Source of the DNA: Comamonas sp. 26
Lineage (GTDB): Bacteria; Pseudomonadota; Gammaproteobacteria; Burkholderiales; Burkholderiaceae_C
Direction of reading: 5' to 3'
NCBI RefSeq assembly: GCF_002754475.1
Contig: NZ_PEFL01000001.1
Coordinates: 2,232,001 to 2,296,000 of the forward strand
Length of the DNA stretch: 64,000 bases
Below are positions 53,857 to 61,647 of this stretch, piece after piece. Under the pieces are notes generated by a model that was given only the letters and a program-made list of their open reading frames with translations, did no database searches and was not told the origin of the DNA. The translations under genes were made by a program, and so were the position numbers. Position 1 is the first letter of the stretch, and each line of letters starts with the position of its first letter.

Positions 53857-54917
53857 GCCGGACCAAAAAGTGACAAGCCGCAGCGACTCACCATCAGAAG
53901 ATACAGCCTTTAAAAGACAGCGCCATACAAAGAAACATCAAATAAACCGTTCAAAGTCTTGCTTGATTTACAACAAGCTCAGGTAGTAAAAAAAGCCACC
54001 TTAGCGAAATCAGTCGCGAACCTTTTTCGAGCATCAGTGCTCTTTTACAGAGCATGCGCATAAGCAGTGAATTGCATAGTTTCAAGATCATTCCTAAGCC
54101 CTGTATCGTCGAGCACCATTTTTCGTTACTGGAAAAGAGCAGGCAGTTATTGAGGAACTGCGGGCTTCTATTCAACACCCGATTGCAGTTCGTGAAGCTG
54201 GCTTTCTCGGCGCTTTACTCAGAATACTTTGAACACATTCTTACGGCGGTCGGATTTGAAACATATATCACTGGCCACTGAGGGGCAACATGTGCTGTAT
54301 CGACCTTCTGACGCATTAACCCCAGTCAACGGCATCTGAGGGCGACCAATCCAAAACTACCTGTGTTCACTTCACGTTCTGAAGTGAGTTTGCCCGGTAG
54401 CCGCGCTATGCAGCATGCACCCATACATCACCTAACTTCTTGGCAATGTCGATTGCAATAACGGCATGGCCCATGACGGCCTCCTGTGCATCAAGACTCC
54501 AGACTATGACTCAGAACTATTCAGTGCACACGCTTCAGGAAAAGGAGGCGTCCGTACCCACTAACGCAACCCCTGATACGCAGTTGCTTAATTTTTCCCA
54601 TGCTAGTAATACGGTCCGAGTCAAGCAAATATTTCGAAAAATAGGCAAAGAGCTTTTTAATAAAAGTTAATTCTTGAAAAAAAATTGTATTTTGGTAGAT
54701 TAACTTCAGTCTTTTCAACGCTATGCAGAAATCAAAATTTTAGTGAGGCCCTTTTGATTTCAAGCAAAACAGGCATCAATAAGGCTTCTTATCTTTGAGC
54801 GCCTTCGCCAACATACCGAAGAGACGCAGATACTTAGGCACGATCCACAGATCGCTACCCAACTCCGCTTTATCTGAAACCCACTAGGTTTTTCAACTAA
54901 GGTCCAAGAGGGAAAAA
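53857..54917. other. AT-rich, apparently decayed region without an intact gene
   Basis: About 1.06 kb with lower GC than its surroundings, particularly 54600-54780. Short open frames occur on both strands (for example 54054-54281 plus) but match nothing that I recognise. On the minus strand 54474-54406 reads a 22-codon fragment (MGHAVIAIDIAKKLGDVW) behind a good AGGAGG site. The IDIAK motif recalls the N-terminus of IS110-type transposases, so it may be a relic. The potE promoter must lie near the right end. Confidence 0.45.
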
Positions 54918-56255
54918 ATGACACAAGGCAAAAAAATGACGGTGGTGCAGCTCACCATGCTCACCGTAGTCAATATGTTGGGGTCTGGCATTGTGCTGCT
55001 ACCCACCAAGTTGGCAGAAGTCGGTGCGATCTCCATTCTCTCCTGGCTGGTGACGGCCACCGGCTCACTCGCTCTGGCTTATTGTTTTGCCCAATGCGGC
55101 ATGCTGAGCCGTAAATCTGGCGGCATGGGTGGTTACGCCGAATACGCGTTTGGCCGTTCCGGCAACTACATCGTCAACTACACCTACGGCGCTTCGCTGC
55201 TGATTGCCAATGTGGCCATTGGTATTACGGCGGTCGGTTATATGACTGAGCTTTTCGGCATGAAGCTCAGCCCTATGGGTGTTGGTTTGACAACCATCGC
55301 TTTGCTGTGGATTACCACCTTCGCCAACTTCGGCGGAGCGGGTATCACCGGCAAGATCGGTAGCGTCACCGTCTGGGGCGTGATTTTGCCGGTGGTGGGC
55401 GTCTCCACCTTTGGCTGGTTCTGGTTCAGCCCCAGCACCTATGCAGAAGCATGGAATCCCCATGGCTTATCCTACTTCCAGGCTGCCAGCTCCTCGGTGG
55501 CGATCACGTTGTGGGCATTTCTGGGTATGGAATCGGCTTGCGCCAACTCCGATGCGGTAGAGAACCCCGAAAAGAACGTGCCGATTGCCGTGCTCGGGGG
55601 CACGATTGGTGCCGCCGTGATCTACATCGCTTCGACCAATGTCATGGCCGGCATTGTCTCCAACCCTGACCTAGCAGCATCTACGGCCCCGTTTGGCCTG
55701 GTGTTCGCCCACATGTTCACACCTCTGGTCGGTCAAATCATCATGGGTCTGATGGTGCTGGCCTGCATTGGCTCGCTGCTGGGCTGGCAATTCACCATCG
55801 CTCAGGTGTTCAAAAGCTCGGCCGACACGGGCTATTTCCTGCCCATCTTTGCCAAGGTCAACAAAGCCGGAACCCCCATCGTGGCCATGCTGATTTTGCT
55901 GGCGGGCCAGACCGGTCTGGCCTTGCTGACCATCAGTCCTGATCTGACCAAGCAATTCGACACCCTGACAAACCTGGCCGTTGTCACAAATCTGGTGCCC
56001 TATGTGCTGTCCATGGCCGCACTGATGACCATCCAGAAAGTGGCCGGCGTTCCCCCGAAAAAGGCCTTGATGGTCAACATCATCTCCTGGGTGGCGGCCG
56101 CCTACAGCTATCTGGCTCTTTACAGCTCGGGCAGTGAAGCCCTGCTGCTCGGCGGCGTGGCGACCATCTTTGGCTTCACGCTCTACGGTTTTGTGAGCAC
56201 CCGCATGCTGCGCTTGGACCAAGAACGCGCAGCCGCCGCCGGCAAGCCAGCCTGA
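54918..56255 (+). CDS. potE: Putrescine:ornithine antiporter-like APC transporter (PotE/CadB group)
   Basis: A 445-residue, 12-segment APC exchanger very close to E. coli PotE throughout: VQLTMLTVVNMLGSGIVLLP, KSGGMGGYAEYAFG, TLWAFLGMESACANSDAVEN and LLGWQFTIAQVFKSS. It exchanges a basic amino acid for the diamine made by the partner decarboxylase, which removes protons from the cell. The start at 54918 follows an AGAGGG site. The decarboxylase gene begins 50 bases downstream. Whether the pair exchanges ornithine/putrescine or lysine/cadaverine is not settled by sequence alone. Confidence 0.9.
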   Translation: MTQGKKMTVVQLTMLTVVNMLGSGIVLLPTKLAEVGAISILSWLVTATGSLALAYCFAQCGMLSRKSGGMGGYAEYAFGRSGNYIVNYTYGASLLIANVAIGITAVGYMTELFGMKLSPMGVGLTTIALLWITTFANFGGAGITGKIGSVTVWGVILPVVGVSTFGWFWFSPSTYAEAWNPHGLSYFQAASSSVAITLWAFLGMESACANSDAVENPEKNVPIAVLGGTIGAAVIYIASTNVMAGIVSNPDLAASTAPFGLVFAHMFTPLVGQIIMGLMVLACIGSLLGWQFTIAQVFKSSADTGYFLPIFAKVNKAGTPIVAMLILLAGQTGLALLTISPDLTKQFDTLTNLAVVTNLVPYVLSMAALMTIQKVAGVPPKKALMVNIISWVAAAYSYLALYSSGSEALLLGGVATIFGFTLYGFVSTRMLRLDQERAAAAGKPA

Positions 56256-56305
56256 ACCACCCCTACCCCCTTTCCATCCCTCGACCCCTGCAACGGAGCC
56301 TGACC

Positions 56306-58594
56306 ATGTTTTTCAAAGCCCTGGACTATCCGACCGTCATCATCGACAGCGAGTTTGAATCTCCGCGCCTGCGCGGCACCATCATTCGATCATTGGCGGA
56401 AGAGCTGGAAAATTCCAATCAGCGCGTAATGGCCAATCTCACGCTGGACGATGCGCGCGTGGCAGCACGCACCTATCTGGCAGCTTCGGCCGTGCTGATC
56501 TCCATAGACGCCGACGAGGATGCCACTCAGCAGTTTGAGCAAATCCAGCAACTGCTTGAAGAAAACCTGGCACGCCACCCCCATCTACCGGTCTTCTTTT
56601 ACGGCGAGCGCGGCTCGGTAGAAAAAGTGCCAACCAACCTGGTGAAGTACGCCCGTGGCTACTTCTACCTGTTCGAAGACACCAAGAGCTTTATTGCCCG
56701 CCAGGTGATGCGTGCCGCCGATGAGTACATGGAACATTTGCTGCCGCCGTTTTTCAAGGCACTGATCAAGCACACGGCCAAGTCCAATTACTCCTGGTAC
56801 ACGCCCGGCCATGCCGGTGGCGTCGCCTTCACCAAATCCTCCGTGGGCCGGGCTTTTCACCAGTACTTTGGCGAGAACACGCTGCGCAGCGATCTGTCAA
56901 TTTCCGTGCCCGAACTCGGCTCATTGCTGGACCACAGCGGCCCGATACGCCAGGCCGAGACCGAGGCCGCCAAAAACTTCGGTGCTGACCATACATTCTT
57001 TGTCACCAACGGCACCTCGACGGCCAACAAGATCGTTTGGCATGGCACGGTGGCGCGTGGTGACGTGGTGTTTGTCGACCGTAACTGTCACAAGTCCTTG
57101 CTGCACTCCTTGATCATGACCGGAGCCATACCGGTGTATTTCTCGCCCAGCCGCAATGCCCACGGCATCATCGGCCCCATCAGCGAAGAGCAGTTCTCGC
57201 CCAAAGCCATGCAGGCCAAGATTGCGCAAAATCCGCTGGCTGCCCAAGCCATCAAGAACGGAGCCAAGCTGCGCATCGCCGTGGTCACCAACTCCACCTA
57301 TGACGGGCTTTGCTACAACGCCGAGAGCATTGCAAAAAAGATAGGCAATGCCGTCGACTATCTGCATTTCGACGAGGCCTGGTATGCCTACGCGGCCTTT
57401 CATCCCTTCTACGAGCACTACTACGGCATGGCCAAGGGCAAGCCGCGCGAGCAGGATGCCATCGTCTTCACCACGCACTCGACCCACAAATTGCTGGCGG
57501 CCTTCTCTCAGGCCTCGATGGTTCATGTGCGCAACAGCCGCAAACGTCAACTGGACATGGGGCGCTTCAACGAAGCCTTCATGATGCACACCTCGACCAG
57601 TCCGCTGTACCCGGTGATCGCAGCCTGCGATATTGCCTCGAAGATGATGGAAGGCAAGGCGGGTGAGTCGCTGGTGCAGGAAATGCACGACGAATCACTG
57701 GCGTTTCGCCGTGCCATGCTGCAGATTGAATCTGATCTGGACAAGAAAGACTGGTGGTTCAAGGTCTGGCAGCCGGAAATCGTGGCTAAGAATCTGCAGG
57801 AAGCCTCGACCCATATTCCGCCCGCCCAGCCCAAGGACTGGCAGTTGCGCCCCGACGGCAAATGGCATGGTTTTGACCAGCTCAGCGACAACTTTGTGAT
57901 GATCGACCCGATCAAGGTCACGCTGACCATGCCTGGATTGGAGATGGATGGACAGATGGGCGAACAAGGGATTCCTGCCAGCGTGGTCAGCAAATTCCTC
58001 TGGTCTCGCGGGATCGTGGTGGAAAAGACCAACCTCTACTCGCTGCTGGTGCTTTTCTCCATGGGTATCACCAAGGGAAAATGGGGCACGCTCGTGGCCG
58101 AGCTGATGAGCTTCAAGCAGCACTACGAGGCCAATACGCCACTGGCGCTTGTCCTGCCCGACCTGGTGGCAAATCACCCGCAGGTGTATGCAGACACGGG
58201 GCTACGTGAACTATGTGACCGCCTGCACCAGTTCAACCGCCAGCACAATGTGCCCAAGGTCATGCGCGAGATGTATGTAGAGCAGCCCGATATGGCCATG
58301 ATTCCTGCAGAAGCCTACAACCAGCTGGTGCAAGGCAATGTCGAGAAAGTGGAGGTCAAAGAGCTCAAGGGCCGCATTGCCGCGACCATGCTGGTTCCTT
58401 ACCCGCCTGGTATTCCACTCATCATGCCCGGAGAGCTTTACAACGAAAAAGCCGATGCCATCTTCAACTACCTGCGCATTGCCGAAGAGCAGGATGCCCA
58501 GATTCCCGGCTTTGAATCGGATGTCCACGGTCGAGAGGTCGAGGTAGATGCCACGGGCCAACGTCGCTACGTCGTAGAAGTGCTCAAAAACTGA
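56306..58594 (+). CDS. Orn/Lys/Arg decarboxylase, fold type I (LdcA/AdiA type)
   Basis: A 762-residue PLP decarboxylase with three parts: an N-terminal receiver-like wing domain (about residues 1-130), the PLP core, and a C-terminal domain. Core motifs are YSWYTPGHAGGVAF, ENTLRSDLSISVPELGSLLDH, FVTNGTSTANKIVWH, LHFDEAWYAYAAFH, and the PLP-lysine in THSTHKLLAAFSQAS. The sequence resembles Pseudomonas LdcA and E. coli AdiA rather than the SpeF ornithine decarboxylase, although the gene upstream is potE-like. Product is therefore cadaverine, agmatine or putrescine; lysine is my first guess. A terminator follows the stop. Confidence 0.88.
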   Translation: MFFKALDYPTVIIDSEFESPRLRGTIIRSLAEELENSNQRVMANLTLDDARVAARTYLAASAVLISIDADEDATQQFEQIQQLLEENLARHPHLPVFFYGERGSVEKVPTNLVKYARGYFYLFEDTKSFIARQVMRAADEYMEHLLPPFFKALIKHTAKSNYSWYTPGHAGGVAFTKSSVGRAFHQYFGENTLRSDLSISVPELGSLLDHSGPIRQAETEAAKNFGADHTFFVTNGTSTANKIVWHGTVARGDVVFVDRNCHKSLLHSLIMTGAIPVYFSPSRNAHGIIGPISEEQFSPKAMQAKIAQNPLAAQAIKNGAKLRIAVVTNSTYDGLCYNAESIAKKIGNAVDYLHFDEAWYAYAAFHPFYEHYYGMAKGKPREQDAIVFTTHSTHKLLAAFSQASMVHVRNSRKRQLDMGRFNEAFMMHTSTSPLYPVIAACDIASKMMEGKAGESLVQEMHDESLAFRRAMLQIESDLDKKDWWFKVWQPEIVAKNLQEASTHIPPAQPKDWQLRPDGKWHGFDQLSDNFVMIDPIKVTLTMPGLEMDGQMGEQGIPASVVSKFLWSRGIVVEKTNLYSLLVLFSMGITKGKWGTLVAELMSFKQHYEANTPLALVLPDLVANHPQVYADTGLRELCDRLHQFNRQHNVPKVMREMYVEQPDMAMIPAEAYNQLVQGNVEKVEVKELKGRIAATMLVPYPPGIPLIMPGELYNEKADAIFNYLRIAEEQDAQIPGFESDVHGREVEVDATGQRRYVVEVLKN

Positions 58595-58610
58595 GTACAG
58601 GCCGATTCCA

Positions 58611-58634
58611 AAGCCGCCTTCGGGCGGCTTTTTC
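58611..58634 (+). terminator. Intrinsic terminator of the antiporter-decarboxylase operon
   Basis: AAGCCGCC-TTCG-GGCGGCTT with a UUCG-type tetraloop followed by TTT. It ends the two-gene operon. Confidence 0.88.
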
Positions 58635-58710
58635 TTGTCTATTCGCGAAGTGTCAGAGTGAAAAGCAAGGGGGCGAAAGTATCCTCCTCCCGTGCTTTCC
58701 CTCTCAGAAC

Positions 58711-60399
58711 TTAAGCAGCCGCGTCCTGCTCCTGCAGCATTCGCCACATTACTTTGCCGCTGCCGCTCTTGGGCAACGCCTGCACAAATTGCACGATGCG
58801 CGGCGCCTTGTAGACGGCCATATTGATGCGGCACCATTCAAGAATGTCTTCTGCCGTTGTGCCTTCATGACCTGCGCGCAGCACGACCACGGCTTTGACG
58901 GTTTCGCCGCGGTACGCGTCCTTGGCAGAGATCACGCATGCTTCCTGAATGGAGGGGTGGCGAAACATCAGCGATTCGACCTCGGCAGGCCAGACCTTGA
59001 AGCCGCTGGCATTGATCATGCGTTTGAGTCGGTCGGTAATGAAGAAGTAGCCCTCCTCATCCACCCGCCCTAGATCACCGGTGCGAAAGAATCGCTTGCC
59101 ATCCAGCACCATGAAAGCATCTTCAGTTGCCTCTGGGCGCTTCCAGTAACCCTCAAACACCTCTGGGCCGTTGACCACAATCTCGCCCGACTCGCCTTGG
59201 GCAACCTCCTTTAGCGTATCGGGACTGACCACCCGCGCATCGGTACTCATAAAGGGAATGCCAAGACATTGCTGCTTAGGATGATCAGGCGGATTGCTGT
59301 GCGAAGGCGCTGCGGTCTCGGTCAACCCATAGCCTTCGCAGAAGCGCAAACCATATTGCTCCAGCAAGCGCTGGGCCACGGCCTGGGGCATGGCTGCCCC
59401 GCCACCCCCAATGTATTTGAGGCTGGAGAGATCAAACGACGCAAAGTTGGGGCTGGCCAGCAGGTCGATCACCATGGTCGGAATATTCGTCCAGCTGGTG
59501 ACCTGATAGTGCGAGATCAGCCGTCCGGCCAGCTCGCGATCCCAGCGGGGCATGATGATCAGCGTGGCACCCATGTAGATGGCGCTGTGCAATACCGACA
59601 CCATGCCCGTGATGTGGAACATGGGCACCACGCCCAGTACCACGCTTTCATGCGAGCCCGTGCCCCATAAAGTACCGGCTACGGAGTTGTGATTGATGCT
59701 GCGGTGCAAGTGCATGCAGCCCTTTGGCTGCCCCGTGGTGCCGCTGGTATAAGGCAGAATCGCCAGGTCATCGCGCCCCACGGTATGCTGCGGCGCTGCA
59801 TCAGCACAGGCCATCGCCTTCACCCAAGGGTGGACCGTTCCGTGATTCAGCAGAGCCGCTTCGCGCTCGCCAAGCAGCCAGCTGCGCCAGGACTCAGGTG
59901 GCGCATCTGGCCCCTGCACATTGGCATCAAAACCATCGGCAAACTGGGTGACGACCATGTGCTCCAGCGCATCGGCCTGCGGCAAAGCGTTGCTGGCTTT
60001 GGCCAGCTCCAGCGCCAGATCCGCCGAGGTAATCGCCACCTTGGCGCCTGAGTCTGTGATGTAGTGCTTGAGCTCCTCGGCCAGATTCATGGGGTTGACC
60101 GGCACCACCACCGCATTGGCACGCAAGATAGCGTAATGTGCCAGCACCAGCTGCGAGGTGTTTTGCATCAGCAAGATGACACGGTCACCTTTCCTAACGC
60201 CCAGGCTGTGCAAGTAAGCGGCCATGCGCTCCGTGCCGGCACACAGCTGCCCATATGTGGTGGTGCGGCCAAGAAACACCAGCGCCGCCTTGTCCGGGTA
60301 GCGCTTGGCATTGATCGCCAGGTTCTCCCAGATGCTGGTGACAGGAACAGTGATGGAGTGAGGCAGGCGGGTGGGCCAGAAGGCGTAATGAGCAGGCAT
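58711..60399 (-). CDS. AMP-forming acyl-CoA ligase (long-chain fatty acid/aryl-CoA ligase family)
   Basis: A 562-residue ANL-superfamily enzyme. The P-loop is LPYTSGTTGQPKGCMH; then VPMFHITGM, the adenylate motif GYGLTETAAPSHSNP, the hinge FRTGDLGRVDEEGYFFITDRLKRMI, and the C-terminal catalytic lysine region PKSGSGKVMWR. It activates a carboxylic acid to the adenylate and then the CoA thioester. The start (MPAHYAFWPTRLPHS) is like that of medium/long-chain ligases of betaproteobacteria. It is a single gene with a small palindrome 40 bases upstream. Confidence 0.9.
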   Translation of the reverse strand: MPAHYAFWPTRLPHSITVPVTSIWENLAINAKRYPDKAALVFLGRTTTYGQLCAGTERMAAYLHSLGVRKGDRVILLMQNTSQLVLAHYAILRANAVVVPVNPMNLAEELKHYITDSGAKVAITSADLALELAKASNALPQADALEHMVVTQFADGFDANVQGPDAPPESWRSWLLGEREAALLNHGTVHPWVKAMACADAAPQHTVGRDDLAILPYTSGTTGQPKGCMHLHRSINHNSVAGTLWGTGSHESVVLGVVPMFHITGMVSVLHSAIYMGATLIIMPRWDRELAGRLISHYQVTSWTNIPTMVIDLLASPNFASFDLSSLKYIGGGGAAMPQAVAQRLLEQYGLRFCEGYGLTETAAPSHSNPPDHPKQQCLGIPFMSTDARVVSPDTLKEVAQGESGEIVVNGPEVFEGYWKRPEATEDAFMVLDGKRFFRTGDLGRVDEEGYFFITDRLKRMINASGFKVWPAEVESLMFRHPSIQEACVISAKDAYRGETVKAVVVLRAGHEGTTAEDILEWCRINMAVYKAPRIVQFVQALPKSGSGKVMWRMLQEQDAAA

Positions 60400-60440
60400 G
60401 AGTCAGTCATCCGTAATTGAAAAGCGGCGTGAGAAACACT

Positions 60441-60456
60441 TAGTCCCAAAGGACTA
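60441..60456. promoter_or_regulatory. Palindrome upstream of the acyl-CoA ligase gene
   Basis: TAGTCC-CAAA-GGACTA is an exact six-base dyad about 45 bases before the ligase ATG, with another CTAG-containing partial copy nearby. An operator is possible. Confidence 0.3.
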
Positions 60457-60577
60457 GTAGCCCGCAAGACTAGGCCGCACAGACTCATCCAGCATCCGGG
60501 ATGCCCCCAAGAACCCGTCCCGCAGGTGACGTATGCACAGACTTACGATTCAGCGCACCTTGGCTTAGCATGGCGCC

Positions 60578-61090
60578 ATGCCTAATGAATCCAGACTCCA
60601 GCAGTCGCTGCGCGAACTGCTCCTGAACCAGCGCACGGCGGCTTTGGCGGTGCAGCCGCTTGCTGATTTTTCAGCGTCTGCCCTGCCCGCACCCGGCCTG
60701 TCTTTTGTGCCCTGGGCGTGGTGCAGCGACTTTTCCTGCTTGGTCATTCATGTCAGCGGTCTGGCCAGCCACACCAGCGCCATGCAGGCACACCCTGCCA
60801 TCAGCCTGATGATGGTGGCCGCAGAGCTGCCAGGCCAGGGCGTGCATGCGCTGGAGCGCATCAGCATTGCGGGCATAGCCTCTACGCCGCCGCGTGAAAG
60901 CGCTCTCTGGCAGGCGCTCAAGTCCAGTTACCTCGCCCGCTTTTCGGAAGCCGAAGCCATGACCATGCTGGGAGACTTTCGCTTCATATGCATCACACCA
61001 AGTTCTGGCCGCCATGTGGCAGGTTTTGGCGCGGCGCGTGAAGTCTCGAATCAGGACCTGATTGCGGCATTCAACCCTGCGAGTCCGTGA
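60578..61090 (+). CDS. HugZ-like pyridoxamine 5'-phosphate oxidase-family FMN-binding protein
   Basis: A 170-residue split-barrel protein. Family features include QQSLRELLLNQRTAALAV at the start, SLMMVAAELPGQGVHALERISIAG in the middle, and a C-terminal DFRFICITPSSGRHVAGFGAAREV. Members of this HugZ/PNPOx group bind FMN and sometimes haem. The role here is unknown. It is divergent from the ligase gene and its last 20 bases overlap the end of the convergent gene. Confidence 0.8.
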   Translation: MPNESRLQQSLRELLLNQRTAALAVQPLADFSASALPAPGLSFVPWAWCSDFSCLVIHVSGLASHTSAMQAHPAISLMMVAAELPGQGVHALERISIAGIASTPPRESALWQALKSSYLARFSEAEAMTMLGDFRFICITPSSGRHVAGFGAAREVSNQDLIAAFNPASP

Positions 61091-61628
61091 CCTCCGGGCC
61101 GCAGCTTTCACCTGCACCGGCAACAAATGCTCGGACCTGCTCCATGCAGGGCATGGAGGCACCGGACACGACAGCCCGCACATAGTCTTCCCACATCTGA
61201 CCTTGCTGCTCGACCGATGCAGCTCGGAAAATCTCCAGCATGGCAACACCATCATCGCTGGCGCAATAGGTGTAGGGGTCATGGCGCAGGCAAAGGGCCT
61301 TGGCATGCTGCAGCAAGGCCTTGCGCGTCACGGCCACGCCCTGCAGCCGCTGCCACTGGTGCAGCAACTCATGAGCAAAGACACCAGCAACGGCAGGATG
61401 GTTCAATTTCAAAACCCGCTCAGGCTGACCCGCCTCAAAGAAACTGCGCGGCAGATAGATGCGCCCGCCGTTCATGGATAGCGCGCGGCGCGTATCACCC
61501 AGACGCCGCAGATGCAGCCGTATGCGCGGCTGCAGCGACTGCAGCGAATAGCCGAAATGGCGCAGCACAAATTCATGCTCCGGCGGCAGCAGGCTGCGAC
61601 TCCAGAGCATCAGTGCATTGCCCTGCAT
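61071..61628 (-). CDS. Small HEXXH-motif protein of unknown function
   Basis: A 185-residue protein without an evident signal peptide. It has a zinc-protease-like motif, FAHELLHQWQRLQG (HELLH), preceded by GGRIYLPRSFF. A third metal ligand cannot be assigned with confidence. The combination resembles uncharacterised peptidase-like proteins that occur near type VI/vgr genes in betaproteobacteria, but no such genes are here. It starts 20 bases after the hrpA stop, so it is probably cotranscribed. Confidence 0.65.
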   Translation of the reverse strand: MQGNALMLWSRSLLPPEHEFVLRHFGYSLQSLQPRIRLHLRRLGDTRRALSMNGGRIYLPRSFFEAGQPERVLKLNHPAVAGVFAHELLHQWQRLQGVAVTRKALLQHAKALCLRHDPYTYCASDDGVAMLEIFRAASVEQQGQMWEDYVRAVVSGASMPCMEQVRAFVAGAGESCGPEVTDSQG

Positions 61629-61647
61629 CTCAAGCCGCCAGCTGGCA

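Noticed and set aside
54054..54281. A 75-codon open frame in the AT-rich region
   Set aside because: No ribosome site, no recognisable domain, and an equally long frame lies on the opposite strand.
56306..58594. SpeF-type ornithine decarboxylase, as the potE-like neighbour would suggest
   Set aside because: Core motifs and overall sequence fit LdcA/AdiA better than SpeF; kept as an open substrate question.
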